This document shows positions 35,458 to 45,542 of a stretch of 64,000 bases of DNA, piece after piece. How positions within the stretch are numbered: position 1 is the first letter of the stretch; the number at the start of each line of letters is the position of its first letter. The stretch is taken from the NCBI RefSeq assembly GCF_015354315.1, contig NZ_JADKYY010000010.1, positions 21,844-85,843 of the forward strand, read 5' to 3'. The notes below the pieces were generated by a model. It was not told the origin of the DNA. It worked only from the letters and a program-made list of their open reading frames with translations, and searched no databases. A program made the translations under genes and the position numbers. This stretch comes from Planobacterium oryzisoli (GTDB lineage: Bacteria; Bacteroidota; Bacteroidia; Flavobacteriales; Weeksellaceae).

Positions 35458-36012
35458 TTAGGGTAAGTAAAGTAGAAAATTTATTACGTAATCGCGCTTG
35501 CGCTGCGAGTTATCAAAGTAGGATTGGAACAAACTGAAATTATAAGGTACTACCAGCTGGAATTTCTCTCTTTGGAGCCTATCTGAAGCATGTACAGCTT
35601 TATTGTACAAGGGGTTGGGAATGGTTTTCCAAATTTGGACCAATCGGGCATTTAGTGCTTGTTTTTTTTCTTCGTCGAGATTGGAGACAAATTGGTTGTC
35701 ACGATTAAAGAACACCGCATTGATATCGGGATATATTCGATAATACTGCTTACTGAAGGCTTCCAAGGAAGGATCTTGGGTTTTCATTTGGGCTAGGGTT
35801 AAAGTGTAATACTGCCGCAGGGCAGATATTTCTTCAGCTAATCGCGGTGAAAGCTGAAGTGTTTGACGCTCAGTATCATAATGAGTTTTGAGAAGTGTGT
35901 TATACTCGGTCAAGAACTGATTATGTAAGGCGGAAGCATCCGTGTGCTGTGCAGTAGCGAATTGCGAAAAAAGCAATGAAATGGCTAAAGCTATGGTGTA
36001 TAAAGATTTCAT
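35458..36012 (-). CDS. Secreted or periplasmic protein of unknown function
   Basis: Not recognised. A 184-aa protein with a signal peptide (residues 1-21, ending FATAQ) and a mature part that looks mainly helical, rich in Gln, Leu and Tyr (AEEISALRQYYTLTLAQMK, KKQALNARLVQIWKTIPN). No lipobox and no cysteine in the mature part. The short C-terminus VINFLLYLP is hydrophobic. It lies divergently from the alanine symporter and 50 bases upstream of the small lipoprotein gene. Confidence 0.72.
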   Translation of the reverse strand: MKSLYTIALAISLLFSQFATAQHTDASALHNQFLTEYNTLLKTHYDTERQTLQLSPRLAEEISALRQYYTLTLAQMKTQDPSLEAFSKQYYRIYPDINAVFFNRDNQFVSNLDEEKKQALNARLVQIWKTIPNPLYNKAVHASDRLQREKFQLVVPYNFSLFQSYFDNSQRKRDYVINFLLYLP

Positions 36013-36060
36013 TTCTTAAAAATAATTATTTTTTCGTATTATTACCGCCATTTTTAACGC

Positions 36061-37509
36061 ATGGAGAAACAAAATAATTTTACAGTTTTATTAGATAGTT
36101 TTATAGTGACCGCCAACGAGCTTATATGGTCTAATGCTCTGATAGTTTTATGTATTGGTGCGGGGCTTTACTTTAGCATACGGACTAAATTCGTGCAGGT
36201 GCGTTTTCTAAGGGATATGATAGGCCAACTGTTTAAAGAGAACTCTAACGAAAAGGGTGTGTCTCCCTTTCAAGCTTTCTCCATTGCAATTGCAGGAAGA
36301 GTAGGGACAGGAAACATTGCGGGCGTTGCAACAGCAATCGCCATGGGCGGGCCTGGCGCTATATTCTGGATGTGGGTTATTGCATTTTTAGGAAGTGCAA
36401 CCGCCTTTATAGAAGCCGTACTAGGGCAAATTTACAAAGTTGAAAAGAACGGTCACTATCGGGGTGGACCCGCGTATTATATAGAGAAGGGAATGGGTCA
36501 GAAATGGTACGCCGTACTTTTTGCTATTGCAACTATTATAGCGTGCGCTATTTTCCTTCCAGGAGTCCAGTCCAATAGTATTGCGCAAAGTATGGAAAGC
36601 GCCTTTGGGTTTGACAAACTCTATATAGGATTGGGAGTGGTCGGTGCACTTGTGCTAATTATTATAGGAGGAGTGAAACGTATCGGTCGATTTGCAGAAA
36701 TTACCGTATCCTTTATGGCGGGAGCGTATATTCTTATGGCTTTAGTAATAATCGGTCTCAACTTGGAAAATATTCCTGCAGTCTTTAGTCTTATTATTAA
36801 TTCTGCTTTTGGTGCAGATGCTACGTTTGGAGGGGTTATAGGATCTGCAATAGCCTGGGGCGTTAAAAGAGGGATTTATTCCAACGAAGCAGGGCAGGGA
36901 ACGGCACCACATGCTGCCGCAGCCGCTGCAACTACCCATCCCGCCAAGCAGGGTATCCTGCAGGCCTTCTCGGTTTATATCGACACTCTTTTTGTATGTA
37001 CTGCCACGGCGCTTATGATTCTTTTTTCTGGCCTTTATAACGTGAAAGACGGAACTGGGGGATATCTCTATGAGAAATTACCTGGAGTAGAAGAGGGCCC
37101 TCTCTTTACGCAAGCTGCTATTTCCGCGCAGTTTCCTGCTATAGGTGATGCGTTTGTAGCTGTTGCGCTTCTGTTCTTTGCCTTTACAACCGTCTTAGCC
37201 TATTATTTTATTGCCGAATCCAACCTGTACTATTTACGACGTAAGAAAATGAGCAAAGTGTTGATGTGGATACTTCGCATAGGTTTCCTTGGTAGTGTAA
37301 CCTACGGCGCAGTAAGTACTGGTGGCACTGCTTGGGGGCTAGGCGATATAGGCGTAGGAATCATGGCTTGGTTGAATATTATAGCGGTGCTAATTATGCA
37401 GAAAACTGCATTGTTAACACTAAAAGATTATGAACAGCAGAAAAAAGAAGGGAAGGATCCCGTCTTTGATCCCGTGAAACTTGGTATTAAAAATACAACA
37501 GAATGGTAA
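36061..37509 (+). CDS. Alanine or glycine:cation symporter (AGCS family)
   Basis: A 482-aa transporter with about eleven hydrophobic helices that takes up alanine or glycine with sodium or protons. Family blocks: FQAFSIAIAGRVGTGNIAGV, HYRGGPAYYIEKGMG (the AGCS signature) and YSNEAGQGTAPHAAAAA. Length is normal. It stands alone and is transcribed divergently from the unknown secreted protein; a hairpin follows. Confidence 0.94.
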   Translation: MEKQNNFTVLLDSFIVTANELIWSNALIVLCIGAGLYFSIRTKFVQVRFLRDMIGQLFKENSNEKGVSPFQAFSIAIAGRVGTGNIAGVATAIAMGGPGAIFWMWVIAFLGSATAFIEAVLGQIYKVEKNGHYRGGPAYYIEKGMGQKWYAVLFAIATIIACAIFLPGVQSNSIAQSMESAFGFDKLYIGLGVVGALVLIIIGGVKRIGRFAEITVSFMAGAYILMALVIIGLNLENIPAVFSLIINSAFGADATFGGVIGSAIAWGVKRGIYSNEAGQGTAPHAAAAAATTHPAKQGILQAFSVYIDTLFVCTATALMILFSGLYNVKDGTGGYLYEKLPGVEEGPLFTQAAISAQFPAIGDAFVAVALLFFAFTTVLAYYFIAESNLYYLRRKKMSKVLMWILRIGFLGSVTYGAVSTGGTAWGLGDIGVGIMAWLNIIAVLIMQKTALLTLKDYEQQKKEGKDPVFDPVKLGIKNTTEW

Positions 37510-37515
37510 ACGAAT

Positions 37516-37548
37516 CTGCCCCCAGAAAAACCTGAGGGCAGCTATTTT
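37516..37548 (+). terminator. Hairpin between convergent AGCS and metG genes
   Basis: CTGCCC (37516-37521) pairs with GGGCAG (37536-37541) with inner CAG/CTG pairing; a TTTT follows. The T tract is short, so moderate confidence. Confidence 0.5.
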
Positions 37549-37586
37549 GTACAAAGGTTGCCTTAGCTATAGTATCTGCACAATAC

Positions 37587-39614
37587 TTAGCTTATTTCTA
37601 TTCCATTATCCGTTGGTTTTTCAGGAGTAACGAACGTGAGCTTACCTTCAGGTGTCTGGGTGAGAAGAAGCATTCCTTGACTTTCGATGCCTCGAATTTT
37701 TCTTGGTGCTAGATTTAACAGTATAGTAACCTGTTTTCCTATGCACTCTTCTGGTGAAAAGCTTTCCGCAATGCCGGATACAACCGTACGGATATCCACT
37801 CCTGTATCTACCTTGAATTTAAGTAATTTATCTGCTTTTTCCACCTTTTCTGCTTCAAGGATCGTAGCAGTTCTTAAGTCAATTTTGGTAAAATCATCAA
37901 ATGTTATTTCATCTTTCATGGGGCTCGCTTTAGGATTGGTTTTTTGGTTTTCTATTTTAGTGTTTTCCAGGCGCATTATCTGTTCTTGAATTTGCTCATC
38001 CTCAATCTTTGAAAACAGGAGCTCGGATTCCATCAGTTTCGAGCCACCCGCAATTAACTCTCCCTTAACATCAGCCCATCGTAGTTTTTCCATATTAAAT
38101 TGTCGCAGCAGTTTCTCGGAGGTAAAAGGCATGAAAGGCTCACAAAGCTGACCCAGAGCAGCGGCAATTTGGGCGGCCACATACATTGTGTTTTTGGTCT
38201 CTTCAGGCTGCTCTTTGATGGTTTTCCAGGGCTCTTTACTTTGGAGGTATTGATTACCAAATCGAGCTAAATTCATGAGTGCACCAAGAGCGTTGCGGAA
38301 TTCAAACTGTTCTAAGTGCAGAGCTATTAGTTTGGCGCTTTTTTCAATTTCCTCTAATTCCTGTGGTTTCGTGGATGAATTAGGAATAATACCCTCGTAG
38401 TACTTATGCATTAGGACGCTCACGCGATTAACGAAATTGCCGAAAATAGCTACTAGTTCTGAATTGTTTTTTGTCTGAAAATCCTTCCAAGTGAAATTAT
38501 TGTCTTTGGTTTCCGGTGCAGATGACAGTAACGCAAAGCGTAGTGTATCCTGCATACCAGGAAAATCTTTTATGTATTCATGTGCCCATACAGCCCAATT
38601 GCGGGAAGTTGATATTTTATCATTTTCCAGATTTAAAAATTCAAAGGCTGGAACATTGGTTGGCATGATATAATCGCCATGGGCTTTCATCATGGAAGGA
38701 AATATAATGCAGTGAAACACGATATTGTCTTTTCCAATAAAATGGTAAAGCTTGCTGCTTTCATTTTGCCAGTAGTCTTTCCAGTTTTTTCCAAGTTTCT
38801 CTGCCCACTCCTGAGTAAAAGAAATGTAGCCTATCGGTGCATCAAACCAGACGTATAATACCTTGCCGTCAGCATCCGGTAAAGGAACCGGTACGCCCCA
38901 ATTTAGATCCCGGGTCATAGCACGCGGCTTGAGTCCTTCACTAAGCCAGGATTTTACCTGACCGTATACGTTTGGTTTCCAGTCTTTTTCATGACCTTTA
39001 ATGATCCAGTCCTCAAGAAATTCACTGTATTCATTTAATGGAAGGTACCAATTCTTGGTTTCTTTTAATTCAGGAATATTTCCACTAAGCATGGATTTAG
39101 GATTCAGTAATTCCGATGGAGAGAGCGTAGATCCACAGCTCTCACATTGGTCTCCGTACGCGCCGTCGTTTCCGCAATTTGGACAGGTTCCAACAATATA
39201 ACGATCTGCCAGGAATTCACCCGCTTGCTTATCGTAGTACTGATTCGAGAGTTCTTCCGTGAACTTCCCCTTTTGGTATAGGTTGATGAAGAAATCCTGA
39301 CTTACTTGATGGTGTTTCTCCGAGCTTGTCCGGGAATAGATATCGAAAGATACTCCAAGCTCTTGAAACGTGCTTTTAATTAATGTATGGTACTTATCCA
39401 CCACGTCCTGCGGGGATACTCCTTCTTTTTTCGCCCTGATAGTGATAGGGATTCCGTGCTCGTCGCTCCCACATATAAAAGCAACATCGCTTCCTTTGCG
39501 TCGCTCGTAGCGAGCAAACACGTCGGCCGGAATGTATACTCCCGCAAGGTGTCCTATGTGGACGGGGCCGTTTGCATAAGGAAGAGCAGCTGTAATAAGT
39601 CTTTTCTCTGACAT
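37587..39614 (-). CDS. metG: Methionyl-tRNA synthetase
   Basis: Charges tRNA-Met. The 675-aa protein has the class I HIGH motif (LPYANGPVHIGHLAG), a zinc-knuckle insert with CPNCGNDGAYGDQCESCG (four Cys), and a C-terminal tRNA-binding domain (FDDFTKIDLRTATILEAEKV). The second signature, usually KMSKS, reads KISTS in ENDKISTSRNW; the second Lys is replaced by Thr, a form I believe is common in this phylum. It converges with the AGCS gene and has its own -7 box upstream. Confidence 0.96.
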   Translation of the reverse strand: MSEKRLITAALPYANGPVHIGHLAGVYIPADVFARYERRKGSDVAFICGSDEHGIPITIRAKKEGVSPQDVVDKYHTLIKSTFQELGVSFDIYSRTSSEKHHQVSQDFFINLYQKGKFTEELSNQYYDKQAGEFLADRYIVGTCPNCGNDGAYGDQCESCGSTLSPSELLNPKSMLSGNIPELKETKNWYLPLNEYSEFLEDWIIKGHEKDWKPNVYGQVKSWLSEGLKPRAMTRDLNWGVPVPLPDADGKVLYVWFDAPIGYISFTQEWAEKLGKNWKDYWQNESSKLYHFIGKDNIVFHCIIFPSMMKAHGDYIMPTNVPAFEFLNLENDKISTSRNWAVWAHEYIKDFPGMQDTLRFALLSSAPETKDNNFTWKDFQTKNNSELVAIFGNFVNRVSVLMHKYYEGIIPNSSTKPQELEEIEKSAKLIALHLEQFEFRNALGALMNLARFGNQYLQSKEPWKTIKEQPEETKNTMYVAAQIAAALGQLCEPFMPFTSEKLLRQFNMEKLRWADVKGELIAGGSKLMESELLFSKIEDEQIQEQIMRLENTKIENQKTNPKASPMKDEITFDDFTKIDLRTATILEAEKVEKADKLLKFKVDTGVDIRTVVSGIAESFSPEECIGKQVTILLNLAPRKIRGIESQGMLLLTQTPEGKLTFVTPEKPTDNGIEIS

Positions 39615-39633
39615 CTTAATTGGAAATTTACTG

Positions 39634-39641
39634 CAAATATA
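39634..39641 (-). promoter_or_regulatory. -7 promoter box for metG
   Basis: Minus-strand TATATTTG matches TAnnTTTG, 19 bases before the metG ATG at 39614. Confidence 0.5.
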
Positions 39642-39996
39642 CTTCTAAAAACGCCTTAAGAAAAATGCGTTTTACGTTGCATGAAGTTATGATTGTTATC
39701 ATTAAAGCTGATTTTGGTAAAAATTCCGTTAAATAAGTGTTTAAAAGTATTGTAAATTTGGTACAAAGTATAATCTTCGAAAAACAGTATTTTATATGCA
39801 AGTAATCAGCACTTTAGGTTCTGTTTTAACTGCTTTTAAAAACATGTTATATTTTACAATTTTAAGAAAATTAGTATTAATTTTTTGTTAATTGAAAAAT
39901 ATATAAATTAGGAGGCTGGGTTACTTCTAGTAAATACAAAGAATACTATCAAACGGTAAGAAGAATAAATTATATTAATCCTTAAATTTTATATTT
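39642..39996. promoter_or_regulatory. AT-rich intergenic region between metG and susC
   Basis: About 350 bases with no coding potential on either strand. It holds a TAAATTTG box at 39753-39760 and a TATATTTG box at 39990-39997, either of which could start the sus transcript; the first would give a leader of more than 200 bases. No long inverted repeat or known riboswitch is recognised. No SusR-type regulator gene is in the window, so control of the locus must come from elsewhere. Confidence 0.5.
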
Positions 39997-39997
39997 G
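39990..39997 (+). promoter_or_regulatory. -7-like box overlapping the susC start
   Basis: TATATTTG matches TAnnTTTG exactly, but its last G is the first base of the GTG taken as the susC start. If it is used, the transcript starts near 40004 and translation must begin later, at TTG 40018. Confidence 0.4.
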
Positions 39998-42741
39998 TGA
40001 GAAACTATAGTACAGTTTTGAAAATTGCTCCGGCTTTTCTTTTGGCTGGAACAATGTTGCAAGCGCAGACTACCGACACGATTGATTCTCCGAGAGAACG
40101 GCAGATCGAAGAGGTTGTACTGATCGGTTACGGTCAGAGAAAGAAATCGGATCTTACCGGATCCATAGTTTCTGTCTCTGCGAAGGACTTTAATGGTGGA
40201 GCTACCTCCCCAGAACAGCTAATCCAGGGTAAAGCTCCCGGTGTTTCAATTACAGGTAATGGAGGTGCTCCAGGAGCAGGTTCCACTATTCGTATTCGTG
40301 GTGGTGCGTCACTTAATGCAAACAGTGCCCCATTAATCGTTATCGATGGTGTGCCACAGGACTTCAGTGGTGTTTCTGGAGCCTCTGACCCTCTATCTCT
40401 AATTAACCCGAACGACATTGAGTCCTTTGATATCTTAAAGGATGCATCGGCGGCGGCTATTTATGGGAACAGAGCCTCCAACGGGGTTATCTTAATTACA
40501 ACTAAGAAAGGTACTGCAGGTAAGCTAAGAGTTAATTTCTCAACCGTAGCTTCCGTTTCTACCAAGATGGGGAATGCGGATGTACTGGAAGCAGATGCAT
40601 ACCGGGCCTTTGTAAATGAAGTAGGTACCGAATCAGCCAAAGCGCTACTAGGTACTGCTAGTACCAACTGGCAGGACTTGATTTATCAGGAAGCATGGGG
40701 AACCGATAACAATGTGGCCATAAGTGGAGGCATTAAGGGACTCCCATACCGTTTATCTTTAGGATACAATGAGCAAAACGGTATTGTGAAAACCAATGAG
40801 TTTCGCAGAACCTCCGTTGGTTTGAACCTTAATCCAAAATTCTTTGACAACCATTTAACTGTGAATGCAAGCTTTAAAGGTTCATTTACAGACAACCGTT
40901 TCCCAGACGGGGGAGCCATTAATAATGCTATCTATTTCGATCCAACACAGCCAGTGTATATGGACGATCAGCGTTTTGGGGGATACTTCGAATGGCTTAA
41001 CAGTGATGGAGGACTCAATACAGTTTCCAACAGAAACCCTCTGGGTCTATTAAATGCTACAAGAAACGTATCCTCTGTATACCGTCTTATGCCAAGTCTC
41101 CAGTTAGATTATAAACTGCACTTCCTTCCAGAAATGCGGTGGAACGTTAATGTAGCATACGACTATAGTAAAGGGTACGGAAGCAACTACACAAACGGAT
41201 TTAGTGGCGCCGGAAATGGTTTCCACAATGTGGGTCCTTACGAGCAAGAGAAGAAAAACAAGTTGTTCGAAACCTACTTGAATTACGTAAAAACTCTTAG
41301 TGCTCTTGACACCAATGTGGATTTAATGGTGGGACATTCTTACCAAGATTTCTTCCGTGATACTCCTGCCGGCCAGAGTATCCGTACCAATGCTACTACG
41401 GGTGAGACTGAACTCACTCCTTTTAGAAGATATGCAGACAACCTTACTCTCCTTTCTTTCTACGGGCGTGCAATCTTCACCATTAAAGACAAGTACATCC
41501 TTACTGCTTCCTTGCGTAGAGACGGATCATCCCGCTTCTATAATGGGACTACGGATAATGTTTGGGGTAACTTCCCGGCTGCAGCATTTGCATGGAAGAT
41601 CAACGAAGAGAATTTCCTAAACGAATCCCAAAATCTCTCTACACTTAAACTTAGGCTAGGTTATGGTATTACTGGTCAGCAGGAAGTAGGAGGAACATAT
41701 CCCTCTTTTGCACGCTACCAGTTAAGTAATGATTCCGCAGAATATTTGTTCGGCGATGCATTTTATCCAATGTACCGCGCTGAGCAGTACAACCCATTCT
41801 TAACATGGGAAAAAACCCTTACCCAAAACATAGGTTTGGATTTTGGTTTCTTCTCTAACCGAATCAGCGGTTCCGTGGATGTATTCCAAAAGGATACCGA
41901 GGATCTTATTGCCTACGTTCCTGAAGCAGCCGGTGGACTTTCCAACTACAATACCAAGAACGTGGGAGATATGGTTAACAAAGGGATAGAGGTAGTTCTA
42001 AATTTTACCCCTGTAAAAACGGAGAATACCACCTGGGATGTAAACTTAAATGCTACGCATTATACATCTGAAATCACCAGTTTATCAGATCAGGTTGCTG
42101 CGGATTTTAAAATTCAGGTAGGAGGACTCTCCGGTGGTGTGGGTAACAATATCCAGGCACACACTGTGGGACAGGCTCCTTATTCATTTTATGTATACAA
42201 GCAGCTTTATGATACTGCTGGAAACCCTGTACCTGGGGCATATGCGGATGTTAATGCAGATGGCGTAGTGAATGATTCAGATAAGTATTTCTACAAATCA
42301 ACTACACCGGATGCTTTGTTTGGGTTCTCCACAAAAGTGACGCACAAGAACTGGGATTTCTCTACATCTCTTCGTGCAGTACTTGGGAACTATGTCTATA
42401 ATAATGCAGCTTCAAACTCTTCCCTAGCTTCACTTAGAACCAACGGATACCTGCAGAATGTATACAGTACAACTGTCAACTACCAGTTTCCTCAACTTAA
42501 CCTTTGGTCTGACGCATTCGTAGAAGACGCATCGTTCCTAAGAATGGACAATTTAACGGTTGGGTATAACTTCGGAGAATTGTTTGGCGACCGTTCCAAC
42601 CTTAGAGTATATGGTATGGCACAGAACGTCTTTGTTATATCAGATTACACGGGCGTAGACCCAGAGATTTTCGGAAACATTGACAATGGTTTCTACCAAA
42701 GACCAAAAGTGTATTCGTTAGGTCTTAATTTTCAATTTTAA
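39997..42741 (+). CDS. susC: SusC-like TonB-dependent starch oligosaccharide transporter
   Basis: An outer-membrane TonB-dependent receptor (~914 aa) that imports maltodextrins with SusD as lid. Signal peptide ends LQAQ; TonB box-like region EEVVLIGYGQRKKSDLTGS, plug domain with RIRGGASLNANSAPL and IDGVP, NDIESFDILKDASAAAIYG (SusC signature), a long barrel and a C-terminus ending LGLNFQF. An N-terminal carboxypeptidase-like domain, common in SusC, is absent. Start uncertain: GTG 39997 or TTG 40018, both give an export signal; the GTG lies in a promoter-like box. First gene of the sus locus; SusD follows after 14 bases. Confidence 0.92.
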   Translation: MRNYSTVLKIAPAFLLAGTMLQAQTTDTIDSPRERQIEEVVLIGYGQRKKSDLTGSIVSVSAKDFNGGATSPEQLIQGKAPGVSITGNGGAPGAGSTIRIRGGASLNANSAPLIVIDGVPQDFSGVSGASDPLSLINPNDIESFDILKDASAAAIYGNRASNGVILITTKKGTAGKLRVNFSTVASVSTKMGNADVLEADAYRAFVNEVGTESAKALLGTASTNWQDLIYQEAWGTDNNVAISGGIKGLPYRLSLGYNEQNGIVKTNEFRRTSVGLNLNPKFFDNHLTVNASFKGSFTDNRFPDGGAINNAIYFDPTQPVYMDDQRFGGYFEWLNSDGGLNTVSNRNPLGLLNATRNVSSVYRLMPSLQLDYKLHFLPEMRWNVNVAYDYSKGYGSNYTNGFSGAGNGFHNVGPYEQEKKNKLFETYLNYVKTLSALDTNVDLMVGHSYQDFFRDTPAGQSIRTNATTGETELTPFRRYADNLTLLSFYGRAIFTIKDKYILTASLRRDGSSRFYNGTTDNVWGNFPAAAFAWKINEENFLNESQNLSTLKLRLGYGITGQQEVGGTYPSFARYQLSNDSAEYLFGDAFYPMYRAEQYNPFLTWEKTLTQNIGLDFGFFSNRISGSVDVFQKDTEDLIAYVPEAAGGLSNYNTKNVGDMVNKGIEVVLNFTPVKTENTTWDVNLNATHYTSEITSLSDQVAADFKIQVGGLSGGVGNNIQAHTVGQAPYSFYVYKQLYDTAGNPVPGAYADVNADGVVNDSDKYFYKSTTPDALFGFSTKVTHKNWDFSTSLRAVLGNYVYNNAASNSSLASLRTNGYLQNVYSTTVNYQFPQLNLWSDAFVEDASFLRMDNLTVGYNFGELFGDRSNLRVYGMAQNVFVISDYTGVDPEIFGNIDNGFYQRPKVYSLGLNFQF

Positions 42742-42755
42742 TTAAAATCATACAA

Positions 42756-44366
42756 ATGAAACTTTTCAATATAAATACAAGAACAGTATTGGCGGGTGCC
42801 TTAGGAGCGATCCTTAGCTTTTCGGCAGGTTCCTGTACACAGGATTTGGAGCGTGAGCCCATTACTGAGGCCTCATCCACCAATTTATACAAGGATTTCT
42901 CTAATTATCCTAACCTTTTAGCCAAACTATACGGTGGATTGGCTGTAGGAGGACAAGAAGGAGGTGACGGAAATTCCGATATCGGCGGTATCGACGGGGG
43001 GTTCTCCAGCTATATGCGTCAGCTGTACACCCTTCAGGTAATTACTACCGATGAGGCAAAGATTGCATGGCAGGACGGTACGCTTCCGCAAATGAATACA
43101 ATGACTTGGACGCCATCCAATGAGTTTATCGCAGCACTTTACTACCGTATTTACGGTGAAATTGCCTTTACTAACGAGTTTATCCGCAACACGACGGAAG
43201 AGAAACTTGCTGCCAATGGAATCACAGGAACGGATCTGGATGAAGCAAGGTATATGCGTGCAGAGGCTCGTTTTCTAAGAGCACAGTCGTATTATCATGC
43301 ATTGGATCTTTTTGGAAATGTACCTTTTGTAGATGAAAACTACCAATCGGGAGGCAGTGTGAAACCTTCACGAATCGAGAGAGCTGCATTATTTGACTAC
43401 GTAGAGAGCGAGCTTCTTGCAGTAGAGCAAGAACTTAAAGCGCCACGTACGAACCAATACGGACGTGCAGACCAAGCGGCTGCATGGACGTTACTTGCTC
43501 GTTTGTATCTGAATGCGAAAGTGTATACCGGCACTGAGAGAAATAACGAAGTTATAACCTATACTACTAAAATCATTAACGCGGGATATCAGTTGAAGAA
43601 CGATATTAGAGACGATGAGAACTTTGGATACCAGAATTTATTTATGGCGGACAACGACGTCAATAATCCAGAGGTCATTTTCTCTATAAACTACGATGGT
43701 ATTAAGACACGTACATTCGGAGGAACTACATTCTTAGTACATGCTGCTGTTGGAGGTTCTATGTCGGCTTCTGAGTTTGGAATCAATAGCGGCTGGGGAG
43801 GTCTTCGCGTAACTAAATCCTTTGTGAACCTTTTCTCCGAGGACGATAAAAGAGGACGCTTCTACACAGCAGGACAGTCACTGGATATCAACGATCTAAG
43901 TAACTTCAAGGACGGGTATGCATTTATCAAGTACAAAAACATCCGTTTCAGCGATGGTAAAGCAGGATCCGATTCCAAGGGAGATTTCGTAGATGCGGAC
44001 ATTCCACTATACCGACTTGGTGATGTGTATTTGATGTACGCCGAAGCAACTGTAAGAGGGGGGAACGGTAATATGGCTACGGCTCTTCAGTATGTGAACC
44101 GACTACGTGATAGAGCTGGAGTTACCCCAGTGGTTAATCTGACGTTAGATTTTCTTCTAGCCGAAAGAGCTCGTGAACTTTCTTGGGAAATGACCAGAAG
44201 AACCGACCTTATCCGTTACGGGCGCTACACAGGATCTTCCTATTTGTGGCAGTGGAAAGGAGGAGCTAAAGAGGGCGCAAGTGTACCGGAATACAGAAAC
44301 TTATTCCCAATCCCGGCCAACGATATAATTGCCAATTCTAACCTAATTCAGAATCCTGGTTACTAA
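42756..44366 (+). CDS. susD: SusD-like starch-binding outer-membrane lipoprotein
   Basis: A 536-aa lipoprotein (lipobox SAGSC) that forms the extracellular lid on SusC and binds the glycan. The N-terminal TPR-containing fold is seen in LDEARYMRAEARFLRAQSYY and RADQAAAWTLLARLYLNA; DIPLYRLGDVYLMYAEA and the C-terminal NLFPIPANDIIANSNLIQNPGY are typical SusD ends. Length is usual. It follows susC by 14 bases in the same unit. Confidence 0.95.
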   Translation: MKLFNINTRTVLAGALGAILSFSAGSCTQDLEREPITEASSTNLYKDFSNYPNLLAKLYGGLAVGGQEGGDGNSDIGGIDGGFSSYMRQLYTLQVITTDEAKIAWQDGTLPQMNTMTWTPSNEFIAALYYRIYGEIAFTNEFIRNTTEEKLAANGITGTDLDEARYMRAEARFLRAQSYYHALDLFGNVPFVDENYQSGGSVKPSRIERAALFDYVESELLAVEQELKAPRTNQYGRADQAAAWTLLARLYLNAKVYTGTERNNEVITYTTKIINAGYQLKNDIRDDENFGYQNLFMADNDVNNPEVIFSINYDGIKTRTFGGTTFLVHAAVGGSMSASEFGINSGWGGLRVTKSFVNLFSEDDKRGRFYTAGQSLDINDLSNFKDGYAFIKYKNIRFSDGKAGSDSKGDFVDADIPLYRLGDVYLMYAEATVRGGNGNMATALQYVNRLRDRAGVTPVVNLTLDFLLAERARELSWEMTRRTDLIRYGRYTGSSYLWQWKGGAKEGASVPEYRNLFPIPANDIIANSNLIQNPGY

Positions 44367-44390
44367 GTTGAACTAATTGAAAATTATAAA

Positions 44391-45524
44391 ATGAAAAAAC
44401 AACATATTTTTCAAAACGCACTCCTAACGCTGCTAATGCTTTTTGGGCTAGCAGCATGTCAGGATCGTGAGATACTCACCATTGAGAACCAATCGCCTGC
44501 GATTGTAATGGACCTTTCTCAGGAAGAACTTTTCCTGGATTCCAACTTCCCAGATAATTTGGCACTAACCATAGCTTGGGATGTAGCAAAGTACTCACAA
44601 CCCACAGAGTTAAAGTATAAAGTGGAGGCCTCCGCTGATGAGAGCTTTGAAGTTCCTTACGTAATGGGTACGGTATCGGGTTCACAAAGAGTTGTGAGCT
44701 ATACGGTAGGAGAAATGAACAAAGCAGCCCAGACGTTAGGTCTTACTGCAAACGAACAGGGCAGTTTGTATTTTAGAGTTTCCTCTTATATCGGGGAAGC
44801 GGGCGAATATGTAACCTCTACCTCTAATACAACGATGCTGACAATCACTCCGTACGAACTAGAATACCCTACATTCTATCTTGTAGGAGGAGCCACCGCT
44901 GCAGGTTGGGATGCAGGGCAAGCAATACCGTTATACAAGACTTCCAATATGTCTTATATTTATACCTATCTAACAGGAAACGAGCCGTTTAGATTCTTGG
45001 GTCAAACGAACTGGAATCCTCTCAACTACAGTATAGACCAGGCAGGTACCCGTGAGAACTACCGTTATTTTAAACAGGTTTCTTCTAACTTAGTGCAAGA
45101 CGGTGATGAAAACATGAAATTTACCGGTACCTCTGGAATGTATAAAATTTCTATTGATGCTGCTACAGCGGTACAATCTATAGAAGTGGAGGCTTCTCCG
45201 GTTGCTGGATGGGATTTCCCAGAAATTTATATGGTGGGAAGTATGAACGGTTGGAGCGCTACTGCGCCACTAACCATGGCCCAAGTCTCTCCTGGAATAT
45301 ACGAAATCGTAACGCCACTTGGAGCAGATGCTGAGTTCAAATTCATCGGTCAAAAAGACTGGGGAGATTTAGAGTGGGGTAACATCCTTAAGGACAACCA
45401 CGGCTATAGTGGTTATGTAGGACCAAAAGGAGATAACGGTAATGTGAAATTCGTTGGTAACGGCGGTTCTTACAAAGTTACAGTTAACTTAAAGGCAGGA
45501 ACTTACACTATTGTATCACAGTAA
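44391..45524 (+). CDS. susE: SusE-like starch-binding lipoprotein
   Basis: A 377-aa lipoprotein (lipobox LAAC followed by QDRE) with an N-terminal Ig-like SusE domain (~30-150) and two repeated starch-binding modules. The modules show FYLVGGATAAGWDAGQAIPL and IYMVGSMNGWSATAPL, both with the -VG---GW aromatic pattern of SusE/F binding sites, and FKFIGQKDWGDLEWGN. Known members are surface-exposed glycan binders. The paralog downstream has the same plan. The two are probably an old duplication. Confidence 0.88.
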   Translation: MKKQHIFQNALLTLLMLFGLAACQDREILTIENQSPAIVMDLSQEELFLDSNFPDNLALTIAWDVAKYSQPTELKYKVEASADESFEVPYVMGTVSGSQRVVSYTVGEMNKAAQTLGLTANEQGSLYFRVSSYIGEAGEYVTSTSNTTMLTITPYELEYPTFYLVGGATAAGWDAGQAIPLYKTSNMSYIYTYLTGNEPFRFLGQTNWNPLNYSIDQAGTRENYRYFKQVSSNLVQDGDENMKFTGTSGMYKISIDAATAVQSIEVEASPVAGWDFPEIYMVGSMNGWSATAPLTMAQVSPGIYEIVTPLGADAEFKFIGQKDWGDLEWGNILKDNHGYSGYVGPKGDNGNVKFVGNGGSYKVTVNLKAGTYTIVSQ

Positions 45525-45542
45525 TAAAGAGTAAAACATATT

